Assembly: GCF_035083965.1 (NCBI RefSeq)
Contig: NC_089724.1
Location: forward strand, 24,704,474-24,768,473
Source of the DNA: Branchiostoma lanceolatum
Taxonomy: Eukaryota; Chordata; Leptocardii; Amphioxiformes; Branchiostomatidae
Direction of reading: 5' to 3'
DNA length: 64,000 bases
In this document: positions 20,619 to 33,119 of the stretch, in pieces
How the letters are laid out: each line of letters begins with the position of its first letter
Position numbering within the stretch: position 1 is the first letter of the stretch
Position numbers and translations under genes: made by a program
Notes under the pieces: model-generated
What the model was told of the DNA's origin: nothing
Databases searched by the model: none
Seen by the model: only the letters and a program-made list of their open reading frames with translations

Positions 20619-23600
20619 ATGGCAGGTGTCGAAGGTGGCATGTTGGGTTCGTGCTCGTGTAAGATCGGTCCTTCAATCCTGAACGCCGACCTGTCTAACC
20701 TGGCGTCCGAGGCGCGACGTCTAATGGACTGTGGAGCCGACTACCTGCACCTGGACGTCATGGACGGGTGAGAAACGACGAAATATTGCAGCTGAAATGT
20801 GCGACACGTGCATCAGGTGGGGAGGGGGGCGCCAAGTTTAGTTCACCAAGACTTTGACAAAAATGTTATCCCCAGTAAATGTGGAAAGGATATCATATGT
20901 ATGTATGTATAAATATACATTTTGGTACTAATTGGTGTAAACTATGCAGAAAGACATGATATCATTGTTGCCTGTTTCTCTGTTTCAGACATTTTGTACC
21001 AAACATGACATTTGGGCACCCAGTGGTGAAGTCTCTCAGGCAACATTCGGATGCCTTCTTTGGTAGGTAAATATGAAAATATTTTTTTGTAAAATAGTAA
21101 CTTGACTCCAAGTGTCCGTCTGTCTGGGTCTATGTGTGTGTGTCTGTCTTTCTGTGAATTATCGCACATTTATTATGCACTGCAATAACATTACACCCTC
21201 AGTGCAGCTAATTTTGTTTGTTTGTTTGTTTGTTTGTTTGTTTATTTATTTAACCAGGAATACAGTATCGCCTGGCGGCGTGTACACAACTCCCTCGGCT
21301 ACACAACTCCCTTGCCGGCATTAGAGACCCCCCCCCCCCCAATATATATGCCGCCGTTATAGGAAGCCTGCACAGGAGGCTACCGTTTCCCTACATGTAT
21401 TTTGGCGAGAGGGCCCAACCAGTCCCTGACAGTGAAACATTGTGTAACACGGGCTACTATTTTTATCTGGGACTGGAGGGGTAAAAAATCAGTATGGGTA
21501 AAGGGGTGAAGTCTGCCATCTCTGATTGCCTTGTGTAGTGGATTTCTCCCCACTCACTTGTTTTCTGTTTGCCATATTTTTTGTGGAAGATTTTGAGTGC
21601 GTACAAATTGCATTAACAATTATATTGTAACTCTAGAAACTAGTACAGTAGTAGTCGTTTTTTTCTTACTTCTTTCACTCTCTTCCCAGATATGCACATG
21701 ATGGTGAGCAGGCCTGAACAGGTGAGTATTTAAGAAATATTAAACCCTGTCCTGAGTCTTTTTGTTGATGTGAATATTCAATGACAGTGTTTATTTGATT
21801 TCTTGGTTCTCATGTTGTAGATAATTGAAAAACGAGAGAATGGAGTGAAGTCAGTGAACATCAAAGAAGAACATGCGGTTGTAGGATGCTATTTCTTTAT
21901 ATCAATAGCCAATTTCTCGCTTTTCACTACGATGATTATACATATTAGTTGACCTCATAACCTCATAGTCTAAATTCAGTTTCTGTTTATCTGTTCATTA
22001 AACCTGTTAGAATATAAGTGGTCTGTTGTCTTCTGATGCTACATATTGAGGGGTGCCAAAGAATACATATGAATTTTACGGAATACATATGAATTTTACG
22101 GAATACATAGGATCCATTACTAGAAACATACGATCCGTACGGAATACATACGATCCATTACGCGGAATACGGACAAGACAAAGCTAGATTCGGTGCTGGC
22201 GCGATGGCCAGCAAATTAGTAAGGATCGTATGTATTCCGCTTAATGGATCGTACGTATTCCGTATGTTTCTGCGTAATGGATCGTATGTATTCCATACGG
22301 ATCGTATGTTTCTAGTAATGGATTGTATGTATTCCGTAAAATTTGTACGTATTCCGTAAAATTCGTATGTATTCTTTGGCACCCCTGATATTCATAATCA
22401 TTGTCATAATGTACAATTCATATACATTGTAGTGGATTGAGGGAATGAGAGATGCCGGAGCAAACCTGTTCACGTTTCACGTGGAGGCCACAGACGACGT
22501 GAAGGGCTGTATCAGGAAAGTGAAGGAGTCAGGCATGCAGGTGACAACATCTTTCATCTAAGCCCTTCCTCCCCCAAATAGATGGAAAATGATAAGAAAA
22601 CTGATTGTTTATGTGTATCTTATTGATAAGTTTTCACTTGTTCAGTGCAGTATTGTGTATTGTGCTGTTATTTTCACAAACCTAAAGTAGTTAGAAGCTT
22701 TGAATATATTTCTTGAAGTGTGTTCAGCTGTAGTACCACTTTTTACTTTTTTTCCACAAGTTCATACTATGTAGGTTCCAGAAAAACCTAAAAACAGCAT
22801 AAAAAGTACAGTTGTTTACAAAGTACTATTTCCGAATATTGCTACAAATTTCATGTTAATCTGGGACAGACTTAACATGAATACAGCTACTCCATATTGT
22901 AATCAATATACAGAAAACTTAATGCTAAACCTATTTCAAAGTTAACATGTAAATTGTGCAATTCTATTTTATATGAAACAAGAGATATTTCATGACATTT
23001 CTGTGTATGATCTTTGTGAAAAGGTTGGTATTGGCCTGAAACCCAAGACGCCTGTGGACGTGGTGTTCCCCTATGTGGAGGATGTAGACATGGTGCTGGT
23101 GATGACTGTGGAGCCAGGCTTCGGGGGACAGAAGTTCATGGCTGACATGATGCCAAAGGTTAGCCGTGTGTGATGAGAATTCTTAGGAAAGCTTCAACTT
23201 AGGTATCCCTCCAAATGAAGGAGGGGGGGGGGGGGCTTGAGGCCCCGGGCTAAGGCGGCCAGGCCTCCAGCCTGGCTCGAAAAGTCTCAGTCTTTGAATT
23301 GGATTGATGTGATTGCATTTTAGATGCCAACTTGTGATTGGTGTAAGATTTAGGCCATGCTGATTTCATTTCTTGATTCTCAGACCAAGCTAATGGTGTA
23401 GGAGCACGAAATACAAATTAATATTTTATAATGATAAAAGACAACAACCATTTGTGTTGGACCCAAATATTTCCACAAAAGCCATAAAATCAACATGCTA
23501 GACCTGTTAACATTTCAAACAAATAATTAAATCAAACTTTTGATTGATGTATTGATGAATGGGTTAAAAAGAAACTTGAAGAATTAGAAAGACAACAACT

Positions 23601-25360
23601 GTCGGTTCCAAAATATGACCATTTTGGGACTGATTCATATCATAAATGGTACATGTGATCTTTTTTATCAGAAACTTGAGAACTTGAATTGGTGTGACCT
23701 TGGTACAGAAACCTTATGACCTGTTCTGAAGACTTGTACAATTTTTCTACATATCGCAATACTTTAAAAAAAGGCTTATTGGTTTTGTATGCTCTCACTC
23801 ACTCACTCTCTCCCATAGCTTAGTCAGCTGTCGGGGCAGCATCATAGCTTTCACTGAAGGCTCTCCACTGCTTGCGGTGCTTTATATGCTACCTTATGAT
23901 AAAGAAATGGATCCTGGACATAATGAATCTTTCTGTCATCCTCCCCACCCCAGGTTCAGGCCCTGCGTGCCAAGTACAAGTCCCTGGACATTGAGGTTGA
24001 TGGGGGAGTGGGGCCTAGCACCATCGACCTGGCAGCTGAGGTGAGAACAACATTCCTGCCAGACGGGCGGTTTGGCATCATTTTTATATCAAGGATGTGG
24101 CGTTGTGTTGGTGTAATGGTCAGGGCGTTTGGCCAAGAACCTAGAGGTCCTGGATTCGAATCCCCTGACATGCCACTGATGTTGTGACCTTGGGAAAGGC
24201 ACTTAACATAACTTTCCTCACTCCACCCAGGTGTAAAAATGAGTTGGGGAGGTAAAAGGTGGGGAAAGTGAAGGATTGGGCTCCGCCTTCCAATCAAGTC
24301 GAAGTCAAAGTTCCTTCCTGCACCGATGGTGCATAGGGCGGCGCCCATCTCCGTTTCAGTAGCCCTTGGGCCACACAACTTTGTGCAATCACTACAGCAG
24401 GGGGCTAGTCCACTGGTAGTGGTGTGTGTTTAACTTCCATACTCTTTCCCAAATGCTGAGTGCTAAGCGAAGAAAGCAGTATGTACCATTTTTGAAGTCT
24501 TCTGATGTGTATGACCTAGCCGGGGATCATACTCACGACCTACCGTATGCAAGGCGAACACTCTACCCACTAGGCCATTGCACCACCTTCTAATACCATG
24601 CCCTATTAAAACACTGTGGATAACAACCCACTGTCCCTATTGCCTGAAAAGAAAGCAAATTTCTGTCCAGGGACAGAGGGACGGGTCCTGGAGACAGCCC
24701 TGCATGGATGTCTTAAACTGTTTTCAGGGCATTCAGTAACATTTTCTATCTCCAAAAAATGTCCTGAAAATAAGTGAAAAAGTTCCATAATAACATTGTC
24801 TATATGTGTATATAAATATGATAGTAGTAGTAGTGCAATGAAGCCTTTTGAAATTTTATTCTCAAAATGTAGGAAACTCAATGTCTGAATTTTAAAAGAT
24901 GCCAAACTCCTAGACTTCTAACAAGTTGGGCTCTTGAAACTTTCACTGACAGATGCTCTGTATAGTTGTGTCTGTTTCCTTAGCGCCACCTATTCGAAGT
25001 CAATAAAACTGCACAGATGAAAATGGATGCCACACCAAGCCAAATGTAACTTTCTTAATATGTAATAACCGTGTTAACTGTACATATGTGGTCAATGCCT
25101 TTATCTCATAAACAAAGACTTGGCTCTTTTTCAAAATGCTTGAAACTTAATACATTGACTGCTTTCTTTTCATAACCATAAGAAAACAATAGTGTGTCCC
25201 ATAGGCTAGCTAACACGTGTCGTGTTTTTATCTTCAGGCTGGCGCCAACATGATCGTTTCGGGAACCGCAGTCGTTAGGAGTGACAATCCACGTGATGTC
25301 ATAGGTCAACTGAGAGGCAAGGTGGACGAGGCAATACAGAAGGCTAACCTGGAGAGATGA
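20619..25360 (+). CDS. RPE: Ribulose-phosphate 3-epimerase, 7 exons, 235 aa
   Basis: Interconverts D-ribulose 5-phosphate and D-xylulose 5-phosphate in the cytosolic pentose phosphate pathway. Coding exons are 20619-20767, 20989-21062, 21690-21721, 22433-22540, 23024-23158, 23954-24040 and 25238-25360. Every junction has GT/AG and the frame closes at 708 nt, 235 residues (human about 228). The TIM-barrel signatures are all present: [55 protein letters not shown] and [12 protein letters not shown]. These carry the catalytic and metal ligands expected for the family (Ser in GPSIL, His/Asp in HLD, His in MHMM, Asp in VDGG). No frameshift. Introns hold a palindromic MITE, two SINEs and microsatellites. 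The start ATG follows CCCAAA and is the only one in frame near the homologous N-terminus. Confidence 0.96.
21821..21877 (+). other. Candidate in-frame cassette exon in RPE intron 3
   Basis: After a pyrimidine-rich tract and TTGTAG, 57 nt read [19 protein letters not shown] with no stop. They could be inserted between residues EQ and WIEG without changing frame. The only donor is GTTGTA, which is poor. Known epimerases have no such insert, so this is speculative. Confidence 0.25.
22048..22386. mobile_element. Palindromic MITE in RPE intron 3
   Basis: GGGGTGCCAAAGAATACATA (from about 22050) is matched by an inverted end TATTCTTTGGCACCCC. TGA flanks both ends. The interior is made of short repeats related to GGATCGTATGTATTCCG in both orientations, and the whole element can fold on itself. 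It has no coding potential. Confidence 0.65.
24095..24395 (+). mobile_element. tRNA-derived SINE in RPE intron 6
   Basis: The head resembles a tRNA: an A-box-like TGGTGTAATGGTCAGG and a B-box-like GGATTCGAATCCC. It is followed by a central segment CCTTGGGAAAGGCACTTAAC and ACTTTCCTCACTCCACCCAG. The same order recurs, inverted, at 42830-43045 and 33120-33345. The central part resembles the conserved domains of Deu/V/Nin-DC SINEs; I cannot decide which. Confidence 0.7.
24430..24595 (-). mobile_element. Second SINE remnant in RPE intron 6
   Basis: On the minus strand a tRNA-like head (GGTGCAATGGCCTAGTGGGT, with a B-box-like stretch GTGAGTATGATCC) is followed by CTTTCTTCGCTTAGCACTCA. It is a different SINE type from the one at 24095, with the reverse orientation. 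Confidence 0.5.
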
Positions 25361-26178
25361 TGACATCACACTATCGGTGGGGAGGGGGGTGAAAAACAAA
25401 GCCAAGTAGACCTGGTTAGTTGACAAAATTCATGTTTGCATTCAATTAGGGATGTGTACCTAAACCCACGTTCAAGTTCAGGTCCTGATTTGAATCCAGA
25501 GGTTTAGGTTCACATTTGGACCTAACAGTTAACAAGTCCAGAGCTGAACCCATGGCATATTTGACTATTTTTGAGTAATGTTATAACGGCATTGTGCGAG
25601 CAACTTGGCTAAATCAAGTTGAAGACTCTTTAACAAAGACTTTTATCAAAGACACCGCATAACTGCAGATTAAAGTAAACTCAAACTTGTCTGATTTATT
25701 CTTCAATTGCACCAACTGTAAGGTAACTGCCACATAGATGTTCCGGGATTTTTTCTATCAATTGACTTCTTTGGCATCATTTACCCTTGTTAATGCGGAA
25801 GCTAACAATATCGTTGAAACTAACTGTACCAAAGAGCCTCCAGCAGGAGAGGATTTGTGCGCTTTCAATGCACAATCTGTAACATGATATCCTGTAGTTA
25901 TAGCCATCTTCATGGAGCTAACTACTTGAGCAAGGCTGTAGATCGACAATTGGAATGTTTGAACAATTAATTTGCGGTAATGTTAACATCAAGTCTAATG
26001 ATTCCACTTGGTACACTAAAATCTCTACTTTTGAAAAGTGGTGAATTTAAAAGCATCTACTAGACAGTGCACCGAGGTATTTGCACTTAAGTGTTTAATA
26101 CATTCTTGTGAAGGCCTCAATGACACCTTTTTTGTGGTAGTTTCAGACCATAAGATTCAGACAAAGGCATGTAATGCA

Positions 26179-26205
26179 AATAAAAACACTGAAGTTTTCA
26201 ATAAA
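26179..26205 (+). terminator. Two polyadenylation signals, probable RPE 3' end
   Basis: AATAAA occurs at 26179-26184 and 26200-26205, about 820 bp after the RPE stop. They are the closest paired signals downstream. The transcript end itself cannot be seen. Confidence 0.4.
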
Positions 26206-26229
26206 GACGCAATTATGCTTTGCAAAGGC

Positions 26230-27941
26230 ATATTTTACTGACTTGTGTTATGTGGAGAAAGCACACTGGTTTACACATTTTCAGGACATGACTTAGTCTT
26301 ACATATTGTTGTATCGGATTAAATTGTTGACACTCTCCCCTCCCCAGTTGCTAGGTAAGAGGGCAGTAAGAATATACCATCAAACACTCGATATTCAGGG
26401 TGCGGTCACAGTCATACATGTAGCACCATTTTTGATTGTGGTAAGATTTTCAGCACAGCTATGACAGAATGGAGGCTCTACGACAATGTTTTTTATCAGG
26501 TAGTTTCTATATATGTATCACGCATCCACGATTATTCGCAGAATGCTCCCAATTTGCTGTCCAAACATCTGCATTCCATTAGGTTGGCGACCTCACTGCG
26601 ACCGAGCAATTTGACAAATTTCATAGCTAAAAATCTAATCATTTTTACGCTTTTTGTGTTTTGCCTTTGCTGTGTCATACTTTAAAGGCAACCAGAGCAA
26701 TATTAGTGCCAAAAAATGGAAATAAGATAATGCTGAAATCTTTATGGTAGTGACATTTACTAACACTGTTTAGCACATTTGGGTAGTAACTTCATACTTT
26801 GAGAATTTTAAATGGGCGCAAAAACTTGCTGTACGATGATCACCTTGGTTTTGCGAGCCTACAAAAAAACCCAGCGACGATTTTCACTGACTTCTCACAT
26901 CACAACGACATATTTGTGCATCATGTCGCTATACTTTGTGATATTGTTGTTTGACCTAATCATGTATAGAAATGACTAAATAGACTTTCAAAATTCTGAA
27001 CTTTCGGGCCCTGATATTGCTTGGGTTTCCTTTAACATGTTGCATGATATTCCAATGATTGAGTCAAGGGTTACTGTGCTAGCACAAATCCAATTTAGGC
27101 CTCAGCGTGATCGCCGTCCAGTGGAATGGGGGCCTAAACCTATCGTACACTGAATATGACAGGCCCTTACTCTTAGGAGAGATTATGACCTACCCTATAG
27201 TAAACACAGTTTAACTGTAAACCCATTGTATGGGACACCTGTCTGCATTGTACCCAGTCAAGATGCTTGTTTTCCCCCTGGCTTAAAAGCCAGGGCACAT
27301 CATGTACAAACAATACATTACGTGAGAAATACGTGCTGGAAATGTTGACATAGCAATTATGGCGGCCCCCTACTGTAAATTACCATGTGTGCTCGGTGTC
27401 AGCTGCTTAACTGTGATGTTAAAACTATGAGATGGTTATCTTGTTTTCACTTCAAACAATTAACATTTGACCAGGGTGAACTATATGTTAAGCTGTAACT
27501 CCTCAAATGAGTTTTTGTGAAAGGCAATTGAAAGTAACTATCGTGTATATTATGAATATAAATCATTTGTGTATGATATGTAAATCTTCACCAATATCTT
27601 AAATCATGGGGTTTTAAAGTTTCAATATCAAAGTAGTTTGCTTATGTACACAAGTCAAGCCAGGTAAAACATACATGTAGCCTATTCTTTGGTCATGGTA
27701 GCTCGTCAGTTAGAACCGGGGTAGTATGGACTATCATCTAAACACTAAGAAGTCCTATACATCGCGGTCTAAGAAGTAATCAGAATGATCAACCACTTAC
27801 GTATTGCTTGAGTGATTAAGCAAGTCATTTAGACATCTCTGAACAGATTAAGTATTGTTCTAGCAATGACAACTGTAAGTCGAAAGCACAAGCCTCTTTT
27901 CTCGGCTCAAATATGCACGGCATACATCGTATAAAACAGTT
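26230..27941. other. Intergenic sequence, nothing recognised
   Basis: AT-rich DNA with short random open frames only. No homology, RNA gene or clear repeat structure is visible between the RPE 3' region and the inverted repeat at 27942. Confidence 0.4.
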
Positions 27942-28128
27942 GTTAAAGGTAGTTCTACTTAGCCTGAGTGCCAGCCTTTTTAGCTTCCGTCCGCTACCCT
28001 AGCTCCGCTGCGATACCCAAGCTCCGCTGCCAGCGTATGAAAGCTAAAAAGGCTGGCACTCAGGCTAAGTAGAACTACCTTTAACATTCTGTTTTAAAAG
28101 GCTGGCACTCAGGCTAAGTTCTAGAATG
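27942..28128. mobile_element. MITE with perfect 45-bp inverted repeats, plus a partial third arm
   Basis: Arm 27942-27986 is the exact reverse complement of 28041-28085. The ends read GTTAAAGGTAGTTCTACTTA. The 54-bp centre contains AGCTCCGCTGC twice. A third fragment, AAAAGGCTGGCACTCAGGCT, follows at 28096-28115. It lies only about 60 bp beyond the stop codon of the Ser/Pro-rich gene, in its 3' untranslated region. Confidence 0.7.
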
Positions 28129-28145
28129 AGTTCAAGTCCGAGGTA

Positions 28146-29555
28146 TCAGTCGTTTCCTTTCCGAAGATACCGACACGTTTTTAACTCTTCAAAACTGTCC
28201 CTCATGCCCCCGGCCTCGCTCGCTTCAACTTTGACGGAGAAGTCCCTCTTGACTAGCGGCGTGCCTTGTTGGCTGAGGTACAGAGGAACCATCCTGGTGA
28301 ATGTCGCCGCTCGCGACGACTCTTCGTCGTCTGAGGAGTCGCTGGCGTACACGTCGGCCGGTCTGATCTTCCGGCACTTCCAGCGACTCGAGCCCGTGCT
28401 GCGCATGTAGGAAGGCGGCGCCTGGCTTTTGAGTATAATTCTTGGCGAAGTGGGATCCTCTTTTTGTTCTGTGTCGTTTGCACGTGGTGGGTGTGACTCT
28501 TGAGTCTTAAAAGACGGTATGAGTCGGTGAGGAGGCGCGGTGTTCACTCTCCTGAGCAGACGCGGTGAGGAGACAGCGTCCAGAAGCAGGGACGAGTTCG
28601 AGTGAAAGAGGGCCGGTTTGGGCTTCCCGCTGGTCGGGCGACTGGCAGACCCGGGCCGTCCCCTAGGGCTGGCCGACATCGGTCTGGTGTTCGCCGAGGA
28701 TTGAGTCCGTTCTTGCGTTGTGGACGCAAGAGGATAGGGGCCCCTTGCAGAGGTCGGTCTGTTTTCTGTAGCACGTGGAGAGGATGATATTGGGACATCC
28801 CGCGGTGAGAGAGACCGGGACACTTGACGTGGAGTAGACGGGTTGGAGTCGGCTCGAGGACGGGGCGACCCGGGTGCATGATGGCCGGCTCGGCGGGGAG
28901 ACGCGGACGACGGGCGAGGTGACGACGGTGGGGTCGGTACAGGCGAACCGTCTTTGAGTCCTCTCGGAAAGGCAGGGGGTTGCGGTAGGGATGCAGAGTC
29001 AGACCAGGAACGTTTCCTTAGCGGCTCGATATGTTTGTTGACTGGTGGGAGTAGAAAGATGTCCTCTTGAAGGGCCAGCTTTCGTGACAGCCGCTTGGTG
29101 AACGTACCGTCTGAGACCGTCCGAGTCAGGGGCTTGTGTCGCCGCGGGGTGCTCGGGGTCGATGACCCCGGGGTAGAACCACCTGATCTTGGCGACTGGT
29201 CTCCGCTTCCTAGAGGAGAGTCTTCTGAGGTTTCGTCTTCTAGTGTTCCCACTGCCCTACCGATCAGAGGCGCAGGGCTCATGCGGTTTACGTGCTGTAA
29301 GGTCCGAAGGTCTTCCATACTCTGTGTTTTGTCGATTTCAAGAGACTGCAGCAGCTTCTGTTGGATATGACTAATCGCACGGATGTTACCCTCCTCGACT
29401 TTCTTCAGCGCCTTCTCCTTGGATTGTAGCAGGTTCTCCAGTGACCTGTTTTTTACAGTCATCTCTTTGTTCTTCGTCTTTGTGACGTGAAGTCCTTTCA
29501 AACTCAACGCTATGTCGTCGGCCATGTTCTTTTCTTCGCCCTTGGCCTCTTCCAT
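28146..29555 (-). CDS. Uncharacterised Ser/Pro-rich protein with N-terminal coiled coil, 469 aa
   Basis: A single uninterrupted frame with an ATG in an excellent Kozak context (GCAGCCATGG). Residues 15-75 are charged and predicted helical (KNKEMTVKNRSLENLLQSKE and onward), fitting a short coiled coil. Residues 100-370 are low-complexity, rich in Ser, Pro, Arg and Thr-Pro/Ser-Pro pairs (TPGSSTPSTPRR, SPRPSSASPRR), so mostly disordered and a likely target of proline-directed kinases. The C-terminus has an acidic patch, YASDSSDDEESS, and ends SFEELKTCRYLRKGND. The frame is GC-rich compared with its surroundings. I do not recognise the family and give no function. It could be the whole coding region or one large exon. 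Confidence 0.75.
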   Translation of the reverse strand: MEEAKGEEKNMADDIALSLKGLHVTKTKNKEMTVKNRSLENLLQSKEKALKKVEEGNIRAISHIQQKLLQSLEIDKTQSMEDLRTLQHVNRMSPAPLIGRAVGTLEDETSEDSPLGSGDQSPRSGGSTPGSSTPSTPRRHKPLTRTVSDGTFTKRLSRKLALQEDIFLLPPVNKHIEPLRKRSWSDSASLPQPPAFPRGLKDGSPVPTPPSSPRPSSASPRRAGHHAPGSPRPRADSNPSTPRQVSRSLSPRDVPISSSPRATENRPTSARGPYPLASTTQERTQSSANTRPMSASPRGRPGSASRPTSGKPKPALFHSNSSLLLDAVSSPRLLRRVNTAPPHRLIPSFKTQESHPPRANDTEQKEDPTSPRIILKSQAPPSYMRSTGSSRWKCRKIRPADVYASDSSDDEESSRAATFTRMVPLYLSQQGTPLVKRDFSVKVEASEAGGMRDSFEELKTCRYLRKGND

Positions 29556-29559
29556 GGCT

Positions 29560-32500
29560 GCTGCGAACGGCTACAATTCTCTCACGAACCTGTCACACGA
29601 ATTACGCGCTCGTTTCAGTATATTTGCTCACGCTACCCCCGGTGACCCTTCTATTAGCATCGGCGCTATCTCACCTGATACGGACGGCGTGGGTTCGGTT
29701 TACTCTGGGATGCCAGCCGTAGGTACGGGTGGGGTAAACACGCTTTCTCCCTCTGGCGACGGGTCCCTGCGACTCAACCGCTCGAGTATCAACAAGGTGT
29801 GAAGTTCGTACAAGTCGCCAAAGACGTACTGACAGAAAAGTCCTCACACAGCTGTGCGATGATATAGAATCCCAGGTACAGGTAGCTAAGTGACCGAACA
29901 AATCCTGTCAAGTCATTCGCGGGGCTGACAGGTACAGTGACGTTTTTCCAAGCAAACTCGGGCGTTTCACATGCCGCACAAAAAGGTCATACGTCACTTC
30001 AAGCCAGTAAATCAGTCTTCATTGGTTAATGGGAAGTCAGGACCCAAGTGAGAAGAAAATTGGCTCAGCAAACCGATGTGTGTTCTTGACTTAAATCCGT
30101 GAATGGATGACGCTTTCCCCCCGCAATAGCCGAGTGACAGGTTAAGGTGCTTTGCTGTACTCGTGTGTTTTCAGTACACGGCCTCTCTTTGTTTGCTGCC
30201 GTAGTCTTTAGTTGGTTACGAAAACATTCCGTCTTTTATGGCGAAGGACTGGGAAACAAAGTGTCGACCCAGTACAGGTGGCATTGTGCGAATCCAATGG
30301 GGCGTACGAATCGAACACTTTGGTCAGTAGAAAATACGTGTTATTCGGCGAGTAGGCCCCAGGCGAAGAACACATATCCCTTCTCGATGTTAGGTTGTCA
30401 GTACGTTTAGCAAGTACGTACTCCAGTTGAATGTGATTTTGAAGTGACGCGTCTTGTAACAAATTCCAAATCCTGAGTTCAAGTGCCCGTGACTTGTAAC
30501 TCGGCGATAAAGGCCTCCGATGCCTATATGCCAACTTGGGTTTTGGAGCGTCCTCTAGTCGTGGAGAGAGCCCTTTCGGTCAGAGAAAGGACAGCAGGTT
30601 TTGAGCACGGTCCACATCAAATGCCTGCCTTCAATGTAAACAAAGATGTGCTGGAAATGCTGAGTGTTCCACAAGAAAGGTGGCTTCTGAAACAACTGAC
30701 TGGCACCATAAAATGGCCTATTGCACTGTCAAGAATATGCTTTTAGTGTAGATGTTTAGTAACCTCCCAGCATTTCGACGTGACGGCTAGTTCTTCCTGT
30801 CAGTCTGTCCATCGAGAAGTCTTACCTGACGTTTTCTTTCAATGGGCAGTCCCGACTCCATTTTCACCCTGCTCACACCTAAAATAAAGGAAAATCCGCC
30901 GGACTTGTCACCCCTATGTGTCGTCTATAGCTAACATCGGCCCGGCGAAGTCCGTTTTTGTGTCGTAGCTGACCCGACAATATCGGTTACCTACAGCTCA
31001 ACATGTGCCGTCCGCCTTTTGTGTCGTACGGTAATCGTAGACTGCGTTATCGCGATCACAGTAGCTACGGAAGCTTAGCTTCAATCCCCTCTTCACTCGC
31101 GTATGTATAGACGTCCTCTCTGATCAACTCGGTTATCTAAATCTCCGGTCATTTTAGTCATCAGGAATTGCGAGAAGCGTACAGGAAACATAACACCACC
31201 GGAACGACTTCAATCACACATCTGACGTAATTAAGTTAAATGCGCATGTTCCTAGGTAACTTAAGTCAACATTTCGATTGGCGATGATGACAACAATTGG
31301 TTTTGTTGACTCTAGATAGCTCCACTGGTGGTATTAACAAGGGGCCATCGTTTCCTCACCCTGTATACGGGCTAGTTGTTGTCGCTACAAAAATAGTCCA
31401 AGCATTAGTCTTGTTGAGGTAAACCCCTGCTTGGAATTTGTATAAATATGTTTTAAAAACAGAGCAGGTCTTCTATTTGACACCATCGAAAAGCAAACCA
31501 AATAATGGCGCCTCCAAGTATTTGTTCTGTCGTCGACCACGTTATAGTACAGACTGTCTGGGCTACACTGTGTAACTGATAGATTAGCTCTTTAATCAAG
31601 GCACCCTCAAAGTTACCTACCTACAATGTAATCAAAGAGGATTAAACCTCCTTGATGTAATGAACTGTACGAAATGAACCTTGACACTTTGCTGGTTTGT
31701 CTTTTTATGCGGCGTTATAAGAGAGCAGCGTAGCAGAAGGAAGAAAGGTAAAAACTACAGACATTGAATAAAATACAAATCAAATCAAATAAAACGTATC
31801 AAGTACAAAGTACGTATACCCTACTCTCGTCCATAAAAGGACAACAGTAGCCATGACCGCTCGTTTTTGTTATCAACCAACAATTGTGTGTGGGGGGGGG
31901 GGGCGAATCTGAAGACTCGCCGTCATCAAATATTGAATGGTTCTCTTCATTACGTACTGTATTTGAAAAGAGCTTGGAGTAGAAAGAACATTATTTTGTG
32001 TGTGCGTGTGTGTATGGGGAGGGGGTGTTTTGCGTCGCTGGGTGTAGTTATGTAACGATCCAATGGCGTACGCCTGCGAATCTTGTGTTTAACGTCAAAG
32101 GGCACAACACGAGTTGATAAATACAATTACAGAACGTACTTAGTCGGCAACACCTGGGCGTATTGATTTGAATGGCAAATATTTGCGCATCGGTCACCCA
32201 AACAGAGGTAAGAATGGACTAAATGTTTGGCTGTATGTCAGGCTTAACACTTTCAGTGAGCTGGAAAGTTACTGTAAAGCGACCTGTCGTTTGGTGTTAA
32301 GCGAACCGTTTAAATCGTGTGTAGTAAAATATGTTTAAAGATGTTGAAGTTCGGTGATTTTTTTGGAGTTTTGTACTTTAGACGTAAGTACAAAGCTAGC
32401 TGTTGGTTTACTTATCACACACTCACGTGTGATGCATACCTTAATGACTGAGATAACAGAGCACATGGTGGTGAGTTACTCATTAGTTTCCAATCCTGTA

Positions 32501-33119
32501 CTCTGGCTAGAAGTTAGTCTAGGAACACTCTGCAGCCTTATCCATGTAGTTTCCCTATGATACGCCAGGCGGCGTTTGAAATCTCCACTCTTGCCTGGTT
32601 GGCATGGTTGCTGAAATGGGGACACAGTATGTTCTTCGTTTCAAGCATGACATAACGCTGAATACCAGTTGATTCTAATGTGGCTTATCATCACAGGAGA
32701 GATAGAATGAAACCCTGGTGTAGACTTTGTTTATAGCAATCAGCTTTATCATCTTTAAAACACAATGAGATATCTAAATTGCTATCTCGTAGTTTTGTTA
32801 GGCTTTCCGTTATGTTCTGAAATGCCCCTTGTTCTACCGTGTCCAACGTCTTGCCACCACGGCAAGTCAAGTTAGATGGGAAAACGATGTTGTTTGCAAA
32901 AACACATTTCTAGACTACTCAACATTGCGCAAACAAAACTTAACTACATGTTGTTGTTATCTTATTCTCTACAACATGATATGTCCCATTTCACGCTCCA
33001 GCTATCAGGCGAAGCCTCCGAGCTTACTTGGGTCTACAGTTTTGTTTATTTGTTTTGAATAACTTGTAAACTGCCTTCAGGCGCAACACACCAGTTTTGT
33101 GCTGTACGTACAAGCTGCG
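29560..33119. other. Long intergenic region upstream of two divergent genes
   Basis: The first 250 bp are GC-rich with CpG and probably form the promoter of the minus-strand Ser/Pro-rich gene. Beyond that only short open frames without homology occur. A poly-G run lies near 31890. I see no exon or RNA gene. Confidence 0.4.

Noticed and set aside
24095-24170. A functional tRNA gene
   Set aside because: The A- and B-box-like blocks belong to a longer SINE with a conserved central segment. No full cloverleaf was found.
30147-30746. Short open frames on both strands upstream of the Ser/Pro-rich gene
   Set aside because: No homology, no splice support and no consistent composition.
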